The translations under genes and the position numbers were made by a program. Shown piece after piece: positions 21,361 to 33,129 of a stretch of 64,000 bases of DNA. Under the pieces are notes generated by a model. The model saw only the letters and a list, made by a program, of their open reading frames with translations. It was not told where the DNA came from and did not search any database. How positions within the stretch are numbered: position 1 is the first letter of the stretch; each line of letters opens with the position of its first letter. The stretch is from Enchytraeus crypticus (taxonomy: Eukaryota; Annelida; Clitellata; Enchytraeida; Enchytraeidae), in assembly GCA_905160935.1 (NCBI GenBank), contig CAJHZI010000440.1, positions 134,001 to 198,000 on the forward strand, in the 5' to 3' direction.

Positions 21361-21419
21361 CATCAAGTAAAACAATGAATTGTGCATTGTTGCAAACAAT
21401 AGAAGCATTCAGAAAATAC

Positions 21420-24400
21420 CTGGGAAAGACCATGTACGTCATATAAGGTGAGCATTTTGGGTAGGCCCGTGCTATCACGCTTCATTATCCCTTCTTCGCA
21501 GAATACTATCTCAGATCCAAATTCATACAGAAATTTCTCAAAATCAGGGTCATCTAGTGAAGGAAAAACTGGGGAAAGAGGTAAAGAATATTCAGACAAC
21601 ATAAGAGATAGTATTGATGGAGTCACTGAGATATTCACACCAAACGATTCGTCGTAAGTAGAAGAGGACGGTTGATTATTGCTTGCTATCCCACAATCAC
21701 CAGAAATACCCAATAGCGATGAAGAATTCCCACAGAGAGGACCCTCAGTGCTGATCTCCCTCGCTGTAGTACTTGTTTCATCAGTGCCTGGCAGCTCCTG
21801 CACCACACTCCGAGCAAGCTTCTCACACCATCGCTTCATGTCCTCCAAATCAGACTTATATATTTGCACACTGACAACAGTTAAACCTTCATATTCCTTC
21901 GACTCATGAATAGAATCCCTTATTAAGGACGTGATCAGCTCCTGCAGCACTTGAGATTCATAAAGTTGAATTAGATTCCGCATTGAGCTTATATTCTGAC
22001 AATAGAAATTGAAAATAATACTTTGACCATGCTCGATTTCAAGTAATTCAGGACAAAGGCGAGATAGCTTAGAAAGAATAGGATATTTCACTGCGAGTTG
22101 TTCTGTATCTTTTCCACTATTCAGGGCTTCAAAGAACGGCATGCAACGTCTCCTTAAATCCGGAATTAATCCCTTCTCAATTTCATCCAAACTCTTATTC
22201 TCAGTACAAACTGCGCTCTTTGCTTCATTTTCAACGTATGATCTATTAGATTTATTTTCAGTGCCTTGTCGTGCAATAATTTCTACAGAATCGTCATCGC
22301 AATCCGAAGAGCTGCTTCGATGTGTGTTTCTCACAGCACCGAATATGTTGTTAACAAAATTAATATTGGTAGCACCAGTGCATAGAACAGAAGTTCCAGT
22401 GACATTTAGTCTTACTTTTGCTGTGTACTGTACTTGGCAGTTCTCAACACCAGCAGCAGCCATCATGGCCCCTTCTTCGCGCTGATTGTTAGAGAGAGTT
22501 AACAAATTCTTCTGATTTTCGCTGATGAATCCATTGCGTGAATACTTCTCTGGAATAATCTCTTTGTCTTGACTTTCTATGCAGCAGTTGTTATTTTTAT
22601 TAATGGCACATATTTCGTTTGGTGAGTTACCAGTGCAAGTTGAAGGTGAAGGAAGAATTGCAGCAGATTTAGTAATCGTATTACAGGACGCCAAATCAGA
22701 CTTCCTAATGCCATGAGTTTCGAGGGACATATCACAAGCAGCAAAACGATCTTCCGAATCTCCATGGCTTAAGGACTGATTAACAGCAGCAGTAGATCCA
22801 AGAGGAATATTTCCTCTGCCAGAAACCGTCTCTGAAAGTCCACCAGATTCGTCGCCTCGGTCTTGAGAAGGAGGTGGGTGTCTGGAATCTCCTTGACTTT
22901 TGTCATAAGAAGAACTTCCATGATTACCGCTCATATTTGAATCATTGCGAAAAGTCACGTGTACTTGCGCAATGTCTATAAGTATCAAATAAGTTTAGTA
23001 TCGAATCACGTTAAGTTTTATAATTAGAGAACGACTAGATAAAGATACTATTTATCACCTCCTAATATACATAGATAACCTGCAAGTATCGTGATTCACA
23101 AAACGAAGAGTATCCTAAAAGTGCTACAGTATGTCAACAATATTCTCTCCCCTAGATTATGTCTGCCAAGGGCAAGTCTGCGATACAAATTCCTACTCAC
23201 AATCGGCTTTTCTGTATGTTATGTTCTGTAGACAGCACCACTCAGTGGGTACACTGACCAACAAGTAAATTTAATCACAATGGGATATGTCTTGTCCACA
23301 CCCTAGTGTATAGTTTGGAAAAAAATACTGCTTCTGAGTTAGTTTACTTATTCAGTTATTAAGTTTATTCTCAGTAGCTTCTTACGACACACGCAGTTTT
23401 AGGTTGGCATATTCTTCAACAAATGAATAAATTAAATCTTTAGGAATTTGGATGACATCAGTAGAACTGCTACAAAACACTCTCGTGTTTTGTAGCAGTT
23501 CAAACATACAGTGAAGTGGCTTCATAGAGTAACCGAATCAGCATGGATGAATGACAGAAAGCCGATAGATTGGACAAAAGCAGTCATTATTCCAATCCAT
23601 AAGAAATGAGACAGGCAAGAGTGCAATAATTCGACGGGAGTAAGTCTATTAAGCTTATTGGGCCAAGTCATACTAAATAGAATTACAGAATAAGTGGAGG
23701 AAATCATCAAGGTGTTTGAGTTGACTAATTGTTGCCACTCGATGTCGGGAGAGGACCAAGCATCTGATCTACAAAGACATGTAGTCAGTTTGTCCAACAT
23801 CAACAACAGTGATGAGATATTCCTTCTATTGAATCGATAAAAGCCATATCTCATCACCATCAACTATATCAAAACCTCGATAACACAGATTTACTGATAA
23901 AGTCAAAATTGAAACATACTTTAAGTCAGAAGTAAAAGAAAGCAATAAAGCATACGTACATGCGATATTTATGTTTTTTATTTTATCGGCAGCCTCATTC
24001 TGTCCCAACAGATAGAGCACGTCCACCGTTTTACGCAGCGCTTCAACATATCTTCTCTTAAGCAAATCCAGTAGCAAGCGACTTTGGCAAGATTTCAAGC
24101 TCACAACTTTTACTCTTTCTACGTGACTTTTCGTTATGCATCTTTCCTGCACTAACTTAGTAAGGAGGTCTGTTGAGCAGAGTAGACGATCTTCAGCACA
24201 GAGATGAGCTCTCAGTCTGCTGATCTGGGTTATCTGAGAGGAAGAGAGCGGCGAATTGGGACATCCGCTCTGATTCTGCTCTATTTCATCGTCACTAGTA
24301 CCTACATAAAATAAAAAAGTAAAAGCTGATATTAACGTCAGTTTCCTCACTATAAAAAGAGATATCAGTGACGAGTGAGCCCAGGATTTAAACCACGCAT

Positions 24401-25118
24401 AGAGTGATCCGCGGTCGAATAACATCGCTAACATACCAACATCGCCACGGGCTCCAGCCAGAGAGGAGAGGAAAATAGAAGCCAGAGATTACAAATTAGA
24501 TTTCCAGGATAGGGTAGGCGAGAACCCTGTGTCTTCAGAGAGAACCTCTTGATCTTGATGAAGTGTACGTTAGTCAGGTCATTTCAAATTGAAAGGAATA
24601 CTTTGTTAGATACCATTTTCTGTGGGGATTCTGCTTATAACTAGATGGGCCCCTTATGCTTTCCTCAGCTTTGACTAACATTTACTGGGCAGGGGCGTCA
24701 TTTCATGAGAAAACTATCCTGTTTACCCTACTATATAATGCATTAATATGTTATGTTTACATAATATAAATTGGACTATATATTTGTCGTAGAATTATTA
24801 ATATTGTACTTGTATAGGTCTCTGAGATTTAGTACCTTTTTGATCACGTATATACTGCTCCAGATGCTCTTGTCCACTTTTTACAAGAGCTGTCAACATA
24901 TTTTCAACTTCATTTGGAGAGACATATATCATCAGGCGTCGATTAAGCAAATCCAGAAGATGCTCATTCTGCTCGTAATAGTTGTTCTGCAGCTGCTCAA
25001 TTGAATAACATTGACGATCGTTCAGCACTTCTCCTTCCACCAGAAAATCGAGAAATTCGCTTGAGCAGTCCAAACGCTCTGACAAAAACTGAAAATATTT
25101 CTGCAATGGATTCGACAT
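21420..25118 (-). CDS. CARD-CARD-(TRADD-N-like) signalling protein, left copy, 3'-truncated
   Basis: Three exons are visible: 25,118-24,836 (ATG at 25,118), 24,301-23,960 and 22,975-21,420. All have GT-AG borders and lengths matching the other copy. Exon 1 encodes a CARD-like helical bundle (LLDLLNRR, SGQEHLEQYI) and exon 2 a second (RLLLDLLKRR, QNEAADKI). Exon 3 holds a Ser-rich low-complexity region and a segment resembling TRADD-N domains (SIIFNFYCQNISSM, LIQLYESQVLQELI). Exons 4 and 5 present in the right copy are absent here because of the deletion near 20,940. Without splicing, the frame runs to a stop at 21,363. The gene may still be expressed with a different end. CARD proteins act in apoptosis and innate immune signalling. 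Confidence 0.72.
23464..23501. repeat. Perfect 17-bp hairpin in CARD gene intron 2
   Basis: GAACTGCTACAAAACAC, a 4-nt TCTC loop, then the exact reverse complement. The other arm has the same hairpin at 42,229-42,266 with one mismatch. It sits at the edge of a reverse transcriptase fragment. Confidence 0.85.
23521..23840 (+). mobile_element. LINE reverse transcriptase fragment in intron
   Basis: Plus-strand frames contain the decayed RT stretch WTKAVIIPIHKK and further RT-like residues, with stops and shifts. It lies opposite to the host gene in intron 2. The copy in the right arm is 41,890-42,210 on the minus strand. Confidence 0.6.
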
Positions 25119-25124
25119 ATTCAA

Positions 25125-26074
25125 TTAGTTGTATGGTTCACAGTTTAGTCTTCAAGTGGACGTTTATAACCAGTGATTAACCACCAACGTTTCTATACTA
25201 CTCTACACGTACTATAGTCATCCTGTCGATCCGCTATGTTTAGAACAAGTTCTGTGGTGCATGTACAATAAGCCTAATGCAAAGTTCTTCCAGTCAGAAA
25301 TTTAATCTTTCAGGAATTTGGTTTTCTCATAAAGATAATTTACGAAAGCTAGAGCTTCTTATATTCACTAAAATCTCAGAATGTTTAATAAAGTAGAGTT
25401 AAACGTCAGCTTCCTGCTCGCTTGCATACCATAGAGGAGAAGCACTGAATTTGAGCCTTGAACCTACAGATCAACAACTTGCCAACAAGCCACTGGTTCA
25501 GCCCAGTTATAATTAATGGAACGAATTAACTGCCAGTTAAAACTTACTGAACTTTATTTTTTTTATTATCGTTAAAGACAGCATACCCTTCGGTATATCT
25601 ATAATACTGTATTTAGTTGAAAAAAACGTTATTCCCTACTGGCTAAGTTTGAAAGATGCACATCAATACAAAGGAAGAGGTATCAGCATGATTCCAGCAA
25701 TGTTTCCACTAGTTAGGCTATAATATCAGCATTTTTATATTCAATAATGTCACAAAATTCTAAATCCCTGTAAGTAGGCCAACATAATAGTCACATCCAT
25801 TGAAGCTGTTCAACAGTACAGTTCATTGTCAAATCTGAAATTAGAGAATACAAAATATATCCAGATTAATAATGCTATCAGAAAACACATCGATTTTTAA
25901 CTGCTTCTGTGATTTGCAGTTTTCCACAAAGTTAATACATAATTTCAATATTATTTTTAATATTCATTTCTGGAATATTGACAAAACATTTTTGTGTATA
26001 AATATTTTTGCATACCCCATAGATATCATGATTTATATGCACTGAAAGAATTATATATAGGCTTATGCATGTAT
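25125..26074. other. Upstream region of left CARD gene
   Basis: There are no frames of note. It is the reverse complement of about 39,676-40,624 upstream of the right copy, so both paralogues share their 5' flank and presumably their promoter. No TATA motif could be fixed. Confidence 0.5.
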
Positions 26075-26097
26075 ATATATATATACATATATATAAT

Positions 26098-26157
<60 letters not shown>
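26075..26157. repeat. (AT)n microsatellite
   Basis: A run of TA repeats lies directly at the 5' end of a SINE A copy. The equivalent in the other arm is 39,591-39,675. Confidence 0.95.
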
Positions 26158-26159
<2 letters not shown>

Positions 26160-26436
26160 CATGAGCTGAGGATAGTAAGAGGGAACGCACCTTACCATGA
26201 AATATTTTCCACTAGGATAAAATGGTAATTAATCCATCTAACTGAGGAAGGCAATTGGAAACCACCTCAAAAGCCATACTTTTCAAAAGCTATAGGCTAC
26301 ATAAGGTATGGATACGGCATAGACTTTGTGAAGGGATTAACTTGTTGATCGAAGGATTGCTCTTATGAAGCGAGAAGGCAGAATCTGAGTATGAATATGT
26401 ACCTTGAACCTGCCACTTGGCAGTGCACTGAAGAGA
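26158..26436 (+). mobile_element. SINE family A copy, 5'-truncated
   Basis: It starts at GAGCTGAGGATAG and ends at CAGTGCACTGAAGAGAG, followed by (GA)n. It pairs with the minus-strand copy 39,312-39,590. Confidence 0.8.
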
Positions 26437-27249
26437 GAGAGAGAGAGAGAGATCCCAATTTTAGGATTATTAGCCAAAGTGAATTACCTAGCATGTATCT
26501 ATGCAAACTAGATAGACTACATTAAATTATAAACCCCACATTTGTAACCATTTCATTAATAAAAGATTAATAATAATTAGGCTTAAGTCCCTAAACATGC
26601 TAGCCCATCACGAAACAGGCATGGTTGTATTTGTTACATTTTTCCAAGGTGGTGGTTATAGGGTATAAGGTTTGCCAGGGTCATCAGGGATTTGTCCTTG
26701 GAGAGGTTAAGACATTGACGTACATGACATTGCCTTATGGCGAGGTACCGGACTCTAAATTCTTATTGATTGATTGATTGATGGGGTTAAAACTTTAGCA
26801 GGGGGTCGCATATCTTCCATATAGGTCGAACCCCAACTCTGGTAAAAACCTCAACCCAATATAACCCTAGTAACACGAAGCAGGCCTAATTATAGAATTT
26901 TATATCCTGTAGGCTGTTAAGCAACCTTAAATTATAATACAAGCTATCTTAGGCTTAACATAAGATAATATCGACTACAAACATTAAATTTAAATCCGAC
27001 CATCTAAATAAGAGATTTTTTAAAATATTGTATCCGATTGAGAGTTGTTAATCTTAGAAATGTAAATTCACTATAGTTCCCGGTGCAAATTAGTTTTAAA
27101 TTTCTAATATTCTATGCATTAATATTAACTCAAGATATTAAATAGTATCATATAGAATATTTGATAATACTTGCTTAATCCCAATGAAAAGATTTTGCAG
27201 TTTGTCGGTGTTAAGTCAATTTTGTTTGTAATTTCTGGCATAAAATTAT
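26437..27249. other. Inner end of left arm, no gene
   Basis: It begins with a (GA)n run and is otherwise non-coding. It matches the reverse complement of 38,495-39,311. Similarity ends at 27,249. The next ~85 bp instead resemble the reverse complement of about 35,970-36,060. Confidence 0.6.
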
Positions 27250-27409
27250 CGCAGTGGTTTAAGTGTAGCAGCCTTTTAGAACTTGGAATAAGAAAATCCT
27301 CCTTATGCTTACGATCAGCTGACAAATCAGCTGTTAGATCCTTGCGCTATTTATGTACCCTCCGGTGTCACCTTTTTGGATTTTGATAATTTTCGTACGT
27401 ATGAGTAGG

Positions 27410-27411
<2 letters not shown>

Positions 27412-27449
<38 letters not shown>

Positions 27450-27470
27450 TGTATATATATATATATATGC

Positions 27471-27515
<45 letters not shown>

Positions 27516-27535
27516 TGTATATATATATATATATA
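27412..27535. repeat. (AT)n microsatellite with ATGCGTGT interruptions
   Basis: TA repeats are broken three times by GCGTG and abut a SINE A copy. Confidence 0.95.
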
Positions 27536-27868
27536 ACGTGTTGTGTTCGGGTGTGGTTAGAATAGGTATCGCGTGTACATAAGTGGCGACTAAGGCAGGA
27601 GCTGAGGATGGCAAGAGGGGACCCACTTCACCATGAAATATTTTCCCCAAGGATTAAATGATAATTAGTCCATCTAACGGAGGAAGGCAACGGGAAACCA
27701 CCTCAAAAGCCGTACTTTTGCCAAGCTATAGGCTATATAAGGTATGGATAAGGCATAGACTTTGTGAAGGGATTAACTTGTTGATCTAAGGAGTGCTCTT
27801 ATGAAGCGAGAAAGCGGTGAGTTTGAATATGTACCTTTAACTTCCCACTTGTCAGTGCACTGAAGAGA
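27536..27868 (+). mobile_element. SINE family A copy in the spacer
   Basis: It has the family head (GTTGTGTTCGGG), middle (GGAGGAAGGCAACGGGAAAC) and end (CAGTGCACTGAAGAGAG). It starts the first unit of a tandem duplication extending to 29,752. A 3' fragment is repeated at about 28,610-28,663. Confidence 0.75.
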
Positions 27869-28028
27869 GATATATATAACGATAAATAAAAAAATACTAT
27901 GTACGTATATTGCAATTGTAAAAAAATTATTCAGGATTTATTAGTTATACATACAGAGAGTTTAAGTATAACTATTTATTTCGAATTATTTTATTTAATT
28001 ATTTGAATGTCGCAGTAGCCTAATAATA

Positions 28029-28270
28029 GAATGTCTTAATAGCGTAGGGGTAACGTCACTAAGTTTTAAACGACAGATCCTGAGGTTAATTGAACTGTTG
28101 TGGATTCGAATCCCAGCTGCACTGATCTGAGAGTAAAATCTCGGACATTCACTGGTCTGGTTATACGGAAAATGGTCTCAATTGCCTAAAGTTTTAAACA
28201 TGTGGTGTTATTCAAAATGATAGATATCAACATGGTTGATCATTTCACTATAAAGTTTGTTTATTTTAAT
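28029..28270 (+). mobile_element. tRNA-derived SINE family B, copy 1
   Basis: An A-box-like TAGCGTAGGGGTAACG and a B-box GGATTCGAATCCC lie at tRNA-like spacing, followed by a conserved body (CTGATCTGAGAG, CGGACATTCACTGG) and a TTGATCATTTCA end. Other copies are at 28,799 and 45,196. Confidence 0.7.
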
Positions 28271-28370
28271 GCGGCAGTTCATTTAGTTCCTTGTGACTTG
28301 AATTAATGCAGTGTGTGCTGTATCTCTCCAGTACCGCTGCGATGCCTTAATAAGCTATCAATTAATATTC

Positions 28371-29752
28371 ACATTCAGATTGACAAATTTCTCATTAAAT
28401 ATTTTATGTAATGTATTGCAGGTCATGCAGCCACTCCATGAGTTAAAAAAAAGTTAATTGAATTCTAACTCTTCATCCTGGACATATCAAATTTGAGAGT
28501 CTGGCACCTGCTGAGGCGACCATATGCTGAACATACCATCTTTTGCTCTCAAAAGAGAAAGGCTTCCGAAAATGTGGTAAGTGATTTCAAAGTAAATACA
28601 TCTATACTTTGAGTAAGAATATGTACCTTCAACTTGCCACTTGTCAGTGCACTGAAGAGAGATATATATAACGATAAAAAGAAAATACTATGTAGTATAT
28701 TGCAATTGTAAAAAAATTGTTCTGGATTTATTAGTTATATACACAGAGTTTCAATACAATGAATGATTTATTTCTAAATATTTAATTTAATTATTTGTAT
28801 GACGTAATGGCGTAGTGGTTAGTGGTGCAGATAACGTTGTGAAGTTTTAAATGACAGACCCTGAAGTGAATTGAACTCTCGTGTGTTCGAATCCAAGCCG
28901 CGCTGATCTGAGAGGAAAATATTGGACATTCACTGGACTTATTACACGGAAAAGTAAATAAATTGCCTAACGGTTTAAACATGTGGTAGCAATAGTGATT
29001 GATTGTAATGTGGTTGATCATTTCAATATAATGTGTTATTTGTTTATTATTATTATGTATATATATATACTTCTGTAAATATCTGTCACTATCTATCTAT
29101 CTATCGTTATTGTGTGGATAACATTCCCACTGTTAGTATTCGTGTGAAGTGTCACTCTGGACTGCATGTATGGCCTACTGAAGGAGTTGTCACATGATTT
29201 GTGTCTCAGTTGTAAGATAAATTATAATTATATTTGTATATAATTATAATTATCGGAGATGTCAAGCGTTAGACCAGCAAATCTTAAAGTGTTACAGGTC
29301 ATGTGCTTAGTAACTTCTGCACTAAGATCAGGTGGTACAATGATCCGATTCTGATCTTGAAGAGATTTTAACATCGTCTGCTCAGACTTGCAAGGATATA
29401 GTTAAAATATGTTAAAGCAATGCTACACAGTACACATCAGGTGCCCAAGTTCTTCTGATGAGTGCTGCCTCTCACACACGGTCCAGTCAGTCTATGACGA
29501 CATTGAATATCACAGCTCTAGTTACCAGCTTGACAAATTTCTCTTAAATATTTTATGTAATGTATTGCAGGTCATGCAGCCACTCTATGAGATGAAGGAA
29601 ATATGGATTGGATTCTAACTCTTCTTCTTGGGCACATCAAATTGGAGAGTGTGGCACAAGCTGAGGTGACCACAAGCAGAACAAACCGTCTGTGCTCTCA
29701 TAGAGAAAGGCTTCCAAAAATGTGGTAAGTGAATCGATAGTAAATGCATCTA
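28371..29752 (+). repeat. Diverged tandem duplication
   Basis: About 240 bp at 28,371-28,612 (GACAAATTTCTC... to AAAATGTGGTAAGTG) recur at 29,518-29,752. The material before each copy (SINE A end, GAGAGATATATATAACG, SINE B) also recurs, giving two units of roughly 0.8 and 1.1 kb. The second unit has a ~450-bp extra segment. Each ends in AATGTG|GTAAGTG, a donor-like site, so they may be duplicated exons. Confidence 0.65.
28799..29040 (+). mobile_element. tRNA-derived SINE family B, copy 2
   Basis: ATGGCGTAGTGGTTAGTGG (A-box-like) and GTGTTCGAATCC (B-box-like) are followed by the family body and the TTGATCATTTCA end. Confidence 0.65.
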
Positions 29753-30345
29753 AACTGTTTCGTAGAAAATGACACCCCTTGAAATATTTTCAGAAAGTAT
29801 GAATTCTTTCTATTACCTTGCAACACTCCACTAGATAATCCAATTTGACACATCCCTGCCAAATCTAGTCACTATATATTGAAGAATTGTTAAATCTAGG
29901 GTGTTTTCCGTGAGGTAACCCTCGGCGACTTATTAGTTAGCATTGGAAGAGTATGCATAAACGTATAGAAAACGTATCTACACTGCTTAAATGAACTGAT
30001 TTTATTTCATTATTTTTTGACTCTGAAAAGAATAGTTTGATGAACAAGCTTTGTATACACCTTATGACATCACACTGCAGATCTTATAGTTCACAAAATC
30101 TCAGTTTCTGTGTAGTTTGTAGACAGTCCTATACATTTCCAATGTTGTCAACTATGTTTATGAAGAACTTAATTTTAATGCACTTTTTTCATTACTGGTG
30201 AAAGTCTGGATAAGATGATTGCTAGCGTGGCGTAATGCTTCTTAATATCGGAGTTTATAACCAGTTGTCACTATTAGTCCTTTTGTCATGAAGAAACTAA
30301 TTAGTTTAACGCTTATAATTATACACTTTTATTATTATTTGTAGA
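29753..30345. other. Spacer sequence, no gene seen
   Basis: This is AT-rich and without a recognised repeat. It could be intron between the GTAAGTG donor at 29,725 and the exon at 30,346. Confidence 0.4.
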
Positions 30346-30467
30346 CCAGAGCTGCAGACACGAGTGAAGAGGAAATAAGTACAAAACAAGCCTCTCAACA
30401 AGTTGAAGATATCACTGAACCAGTTACAAAAGCTGCTGAAACTGAAACTAGCTCTCTATTAATCTAA
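30346..30467 (+). CDS. Possible terminal coding exon of unknown gene
   Basis: It lies after TTATTATTTGTAG, an acceptor-like site. A frame rich in Glu, Thr and Ala (TSEEEISTKQASQQ) runs to a TAA at about 30,465. A polyadenylation-type AATAAA lies near 30,706. Upstream partner exons may be the duplicated segments ending at 28,612 or 29,725. No family is recognised. Confidence 0.35.
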
Positions 30468-32128
30468 CGTGAAGTGTCAGCCCTAGAAGAAACGGCAGAC
30501 AGATGTTATACTAATGGTTAAATAGGAATGCCACTTGTTTCCTTAACCAAAGGCCATGAACTTTGACATCTCTATATTTGAGAATGACAATGACAGGTGA
30601 GGTCATTCAAAGGAATAACGCCTTGCGCAGGGGTGGAGCAAGGATTTTGTATATATATTGTTGATGCATTGTATGTGGTTTATGCTTTTTGTGTCTTTGC
30701 TGAAAATAAACATATTATCTAATTACACAATAAGTTGTTTTACCAAATTTGTAAGCCTATGTCCGTTGTAAATTTTCGGCGTTCAGTGCAGGGTTGTTGT
30801 GGACGTTGTTCAGTGCAGAACTGTTTTGGAAGACATTAGTCATTAAATTTGCACCTTTAATTTTAACATAAATCAAACAATTTGTTTTCTTCACATAAAC
30901 GTAAATTTAACTGTATATCGAATGTACCATGACCGTTTTGCAACTCGCATAATTGATATTAGGCCACTTATTAGGCTCCTTAATAAAGCATGGTGCTCAT
31001 TCCAAGGCATTGCAGCATTACAGTCACGTTGGAGGCAGTACGACTGTGCTCTCCACTCCACCTCTGATTACTTTTGCAATATTTTACGTCACATTAAATT
31101 TCATATCATCGACTTTCTTGCTGAGTTATAGTACCTTTTAAAAGGAAATATTCAGGATCAAATTAAAGTTTAACCGTTAACATACATATACTAATCATGA
31201 CACGAAATCAGGCAGTCAAGAATTAAATACTAATCAAGGATAACTAATACTGTCACAGAATGAATAAATTGAATAAATGAGAAACTTTCTGAGTTATAGT
31301 ACCTTTTTCAAAAGAAATATTCAGGATCAAATTAAAGTTTAACCGTTAACTTGTTATTATTATGGAGTAGAACAACAAATATAATAAACAGATTATAAAT
31401 ACCAAAATACATCAAACAATGAGGAGAGTGTCTATCAATTCTATTATTTCAGTTTTTCTCATTGATAGTTTGTTTGTCCAGGAATGATAGAATATTTTAA
31501 CAAATCTAAATGCATATAGGCCTAGTCAGGAAAATTGACGGTGCCACTAATGTTCACATTTCCCTCAAGTTGACCAGCTGAAGTAGAGTGCGAGTTGACT
31601 AGCTGAAATAAATGAATTATTTAAACACAATTATATTTTTATATTATAAGTAAAGGACGGCTGCACTTAGTCTGGCCTGTATGACATGTACAAGACATGT
31701 ACAAGACATGTACAACTTTGCAGCATACAGGCCATTAAGCCTCTCCACCACGTCAAGGTGTCAGCCCACGGAGAAGTCTTAACTAGTCTTAACTAGACCT
31801 TAACTATACGTATATCAAGGTGACCACTTTCCAAACCACATCAAATTCCCTGACTTTTCCAGTGCGCCTTGACAATTTTAGTGCCATCATAGAATCGACG
31901 TCTATCTCAGCCGTTAATGTTGATTTTAAAACATTATACACATTGCTATTTAATTTTAACACTTTTGAAGTGCTGACATATTTCTGATTACTTTTTGTTC
32001 AGAACCAAAGTAGCCTGTGTAATTTTTCAACTGGACCGTATGTGTCTTTAATATTTCTTTATTTTTTTACTGAAAAATTTAAGAAGTCCAGGTTTTCCAT
32101 ATGAGTGATCACCCTGATATATAGATAC
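30468..32128. other. Spacer, no gene seen
   Basis: It holds a duplicated ~60-bp segment with GAGTTATAGTACCTTTT (about 31,122 and 31,292) and short ACATGTACAAG tandem repeats at 31,683-31,710. Nothing is protein-like. Confidence 0.5.
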
Positions 32129-32432
32129 TAGGGGTGTACCGGATTTGATCATTTCAAATCCGACGGAATCAGAACCGGATTTTAAAAAAAATCAAAATAA
32201 ACTCTATCAAAGTATCATCATATGACATCAACTAGGTTATTATTGTAAGCAAATAACTATCATTAAGTCTTATGTTCTGCTTCTTTAAGATAAATTTTGC
32301 AACAAGTTTTGAAATATCAATTTATAACTTTTTATATTAAAAATGAGTACCAAATCCCGTGACAAATCCGGTTGGATTTGGCAAAATTTGCCGGAGTCCG
32401 GTCAGACGGAACCGGGATCTGGTACACCCCTG
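32129..32432. mobile_element. hAT-like non-autonomous DNA transposon (MITE)
   Basis: A ~304-bp segment begins TAGGGGTGTACCGGAT and ends with ATCTGGTACACCCCTG, giving inverted ends of about 13 bp. The flanks ATAGATAC and ATACACAC match at six of eight positions, fitting an old 8-bp target duplication. The interior is repetitive (GAATCAGAACCGGATTTT, GGTTGGATTTGG) and lacks a transposase. Confidence 0.55.
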
Positions 32433-33129
32433 ATACACACAATAAGGCACACTAATATATGCGTTCAATGATACACACAAATATATTATGTACATATAAT
32501 CATACACTCCTATGTAGTTATAAAGAACTTGTTTTATGTCATTTTTAAATTTTAAATAAATGCATTTAATTTTCTTTAAAAACTTTGAATAACATCAACA
32601 TAGATACAAGTAACATAAACGATGCAAGTTGTAACTTGCACACCACCTAAAGCCAATAACACACAATATTTTAGACACAATATAAGTTACACTGTAAGTC
32701 TTTAACACTAACAACGTAAAAGCTAAAGTTTAGAACAATTATTTCACTTAGGCCTACTTGCTGATAAATTTTACGTTTAGATATAAGAAAAATTTTAAAA
32801 ACATACTTATTAAAGAGTTAAAATAACAATTGTCACTTACAAACACACCCTAATAAGTACAAACACTCAATCAAACAATCATATCAGAACTCGCTCAGAG
32901 TACTATTTCTAATAAAATTAATATACAACAATTTTAAAGGAAACTGCAAAATCAACAAAAAATAGCATGACGTTGTTAACTACCAAGATAAATTGATTCA
33001 ATTAGCATAGTACAACTTTGGTATACAATTATGGCTTTTTCACATAAATTTATACTTTGAGTAATTGGGTACTTCATCACTTTGAGAGACTTATGCTAAT
33101 ACATTTGTCCTTGACCTTACTGTATGGAT
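32433..33129. other. Spacer, no gene seen
   Basis: AT-rich sequence downstream of the ZSWIM-like pseudogene; no frame or repeat recognised. Confidence 0.45.

Larger units (their letters stand above)
1850..27249 (+). repeat. Left arm of large inverted duplication
   Basis: By eye this arm matches the reverse complement of 38,495-64,000 in blocks. About 1,850-2,700 pairs with 63,550-64,000. About 19,320-20,935 pairs with 61,830-63,440. About 20,945-27,249 pairs with 38,495-44,715. Exon lengths of the shared CARD gene agree (283 and 342 bp in both copies; 1,556 versus 1,547 bp). Private events in this arm are a SINE at 2,002-2,367, Polinton 1, and a deletion near 20,940 that removed the counterpart of 44,716-61,830. 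The inner end is where similarity stops at 27,249. The outer end is approximate. Confidence 0.85.

Noticed and set aside
22141-22485. Plus-strand frames across exon 3 of the left CARD gene (also 43,190-43,534 in the right copy)
   Set aside because: Antisense shadows of the exon. The sense frame has matching splice borders and conserved length in both copies.
27411-27650. Reading frames of repeated Tyr-Ile in AT microsatellites
   Set aside because: They are artefacts of (AT)n translation. The same applies at 25,932-26,198, 36,307-36,495 and 39,550-39,816.
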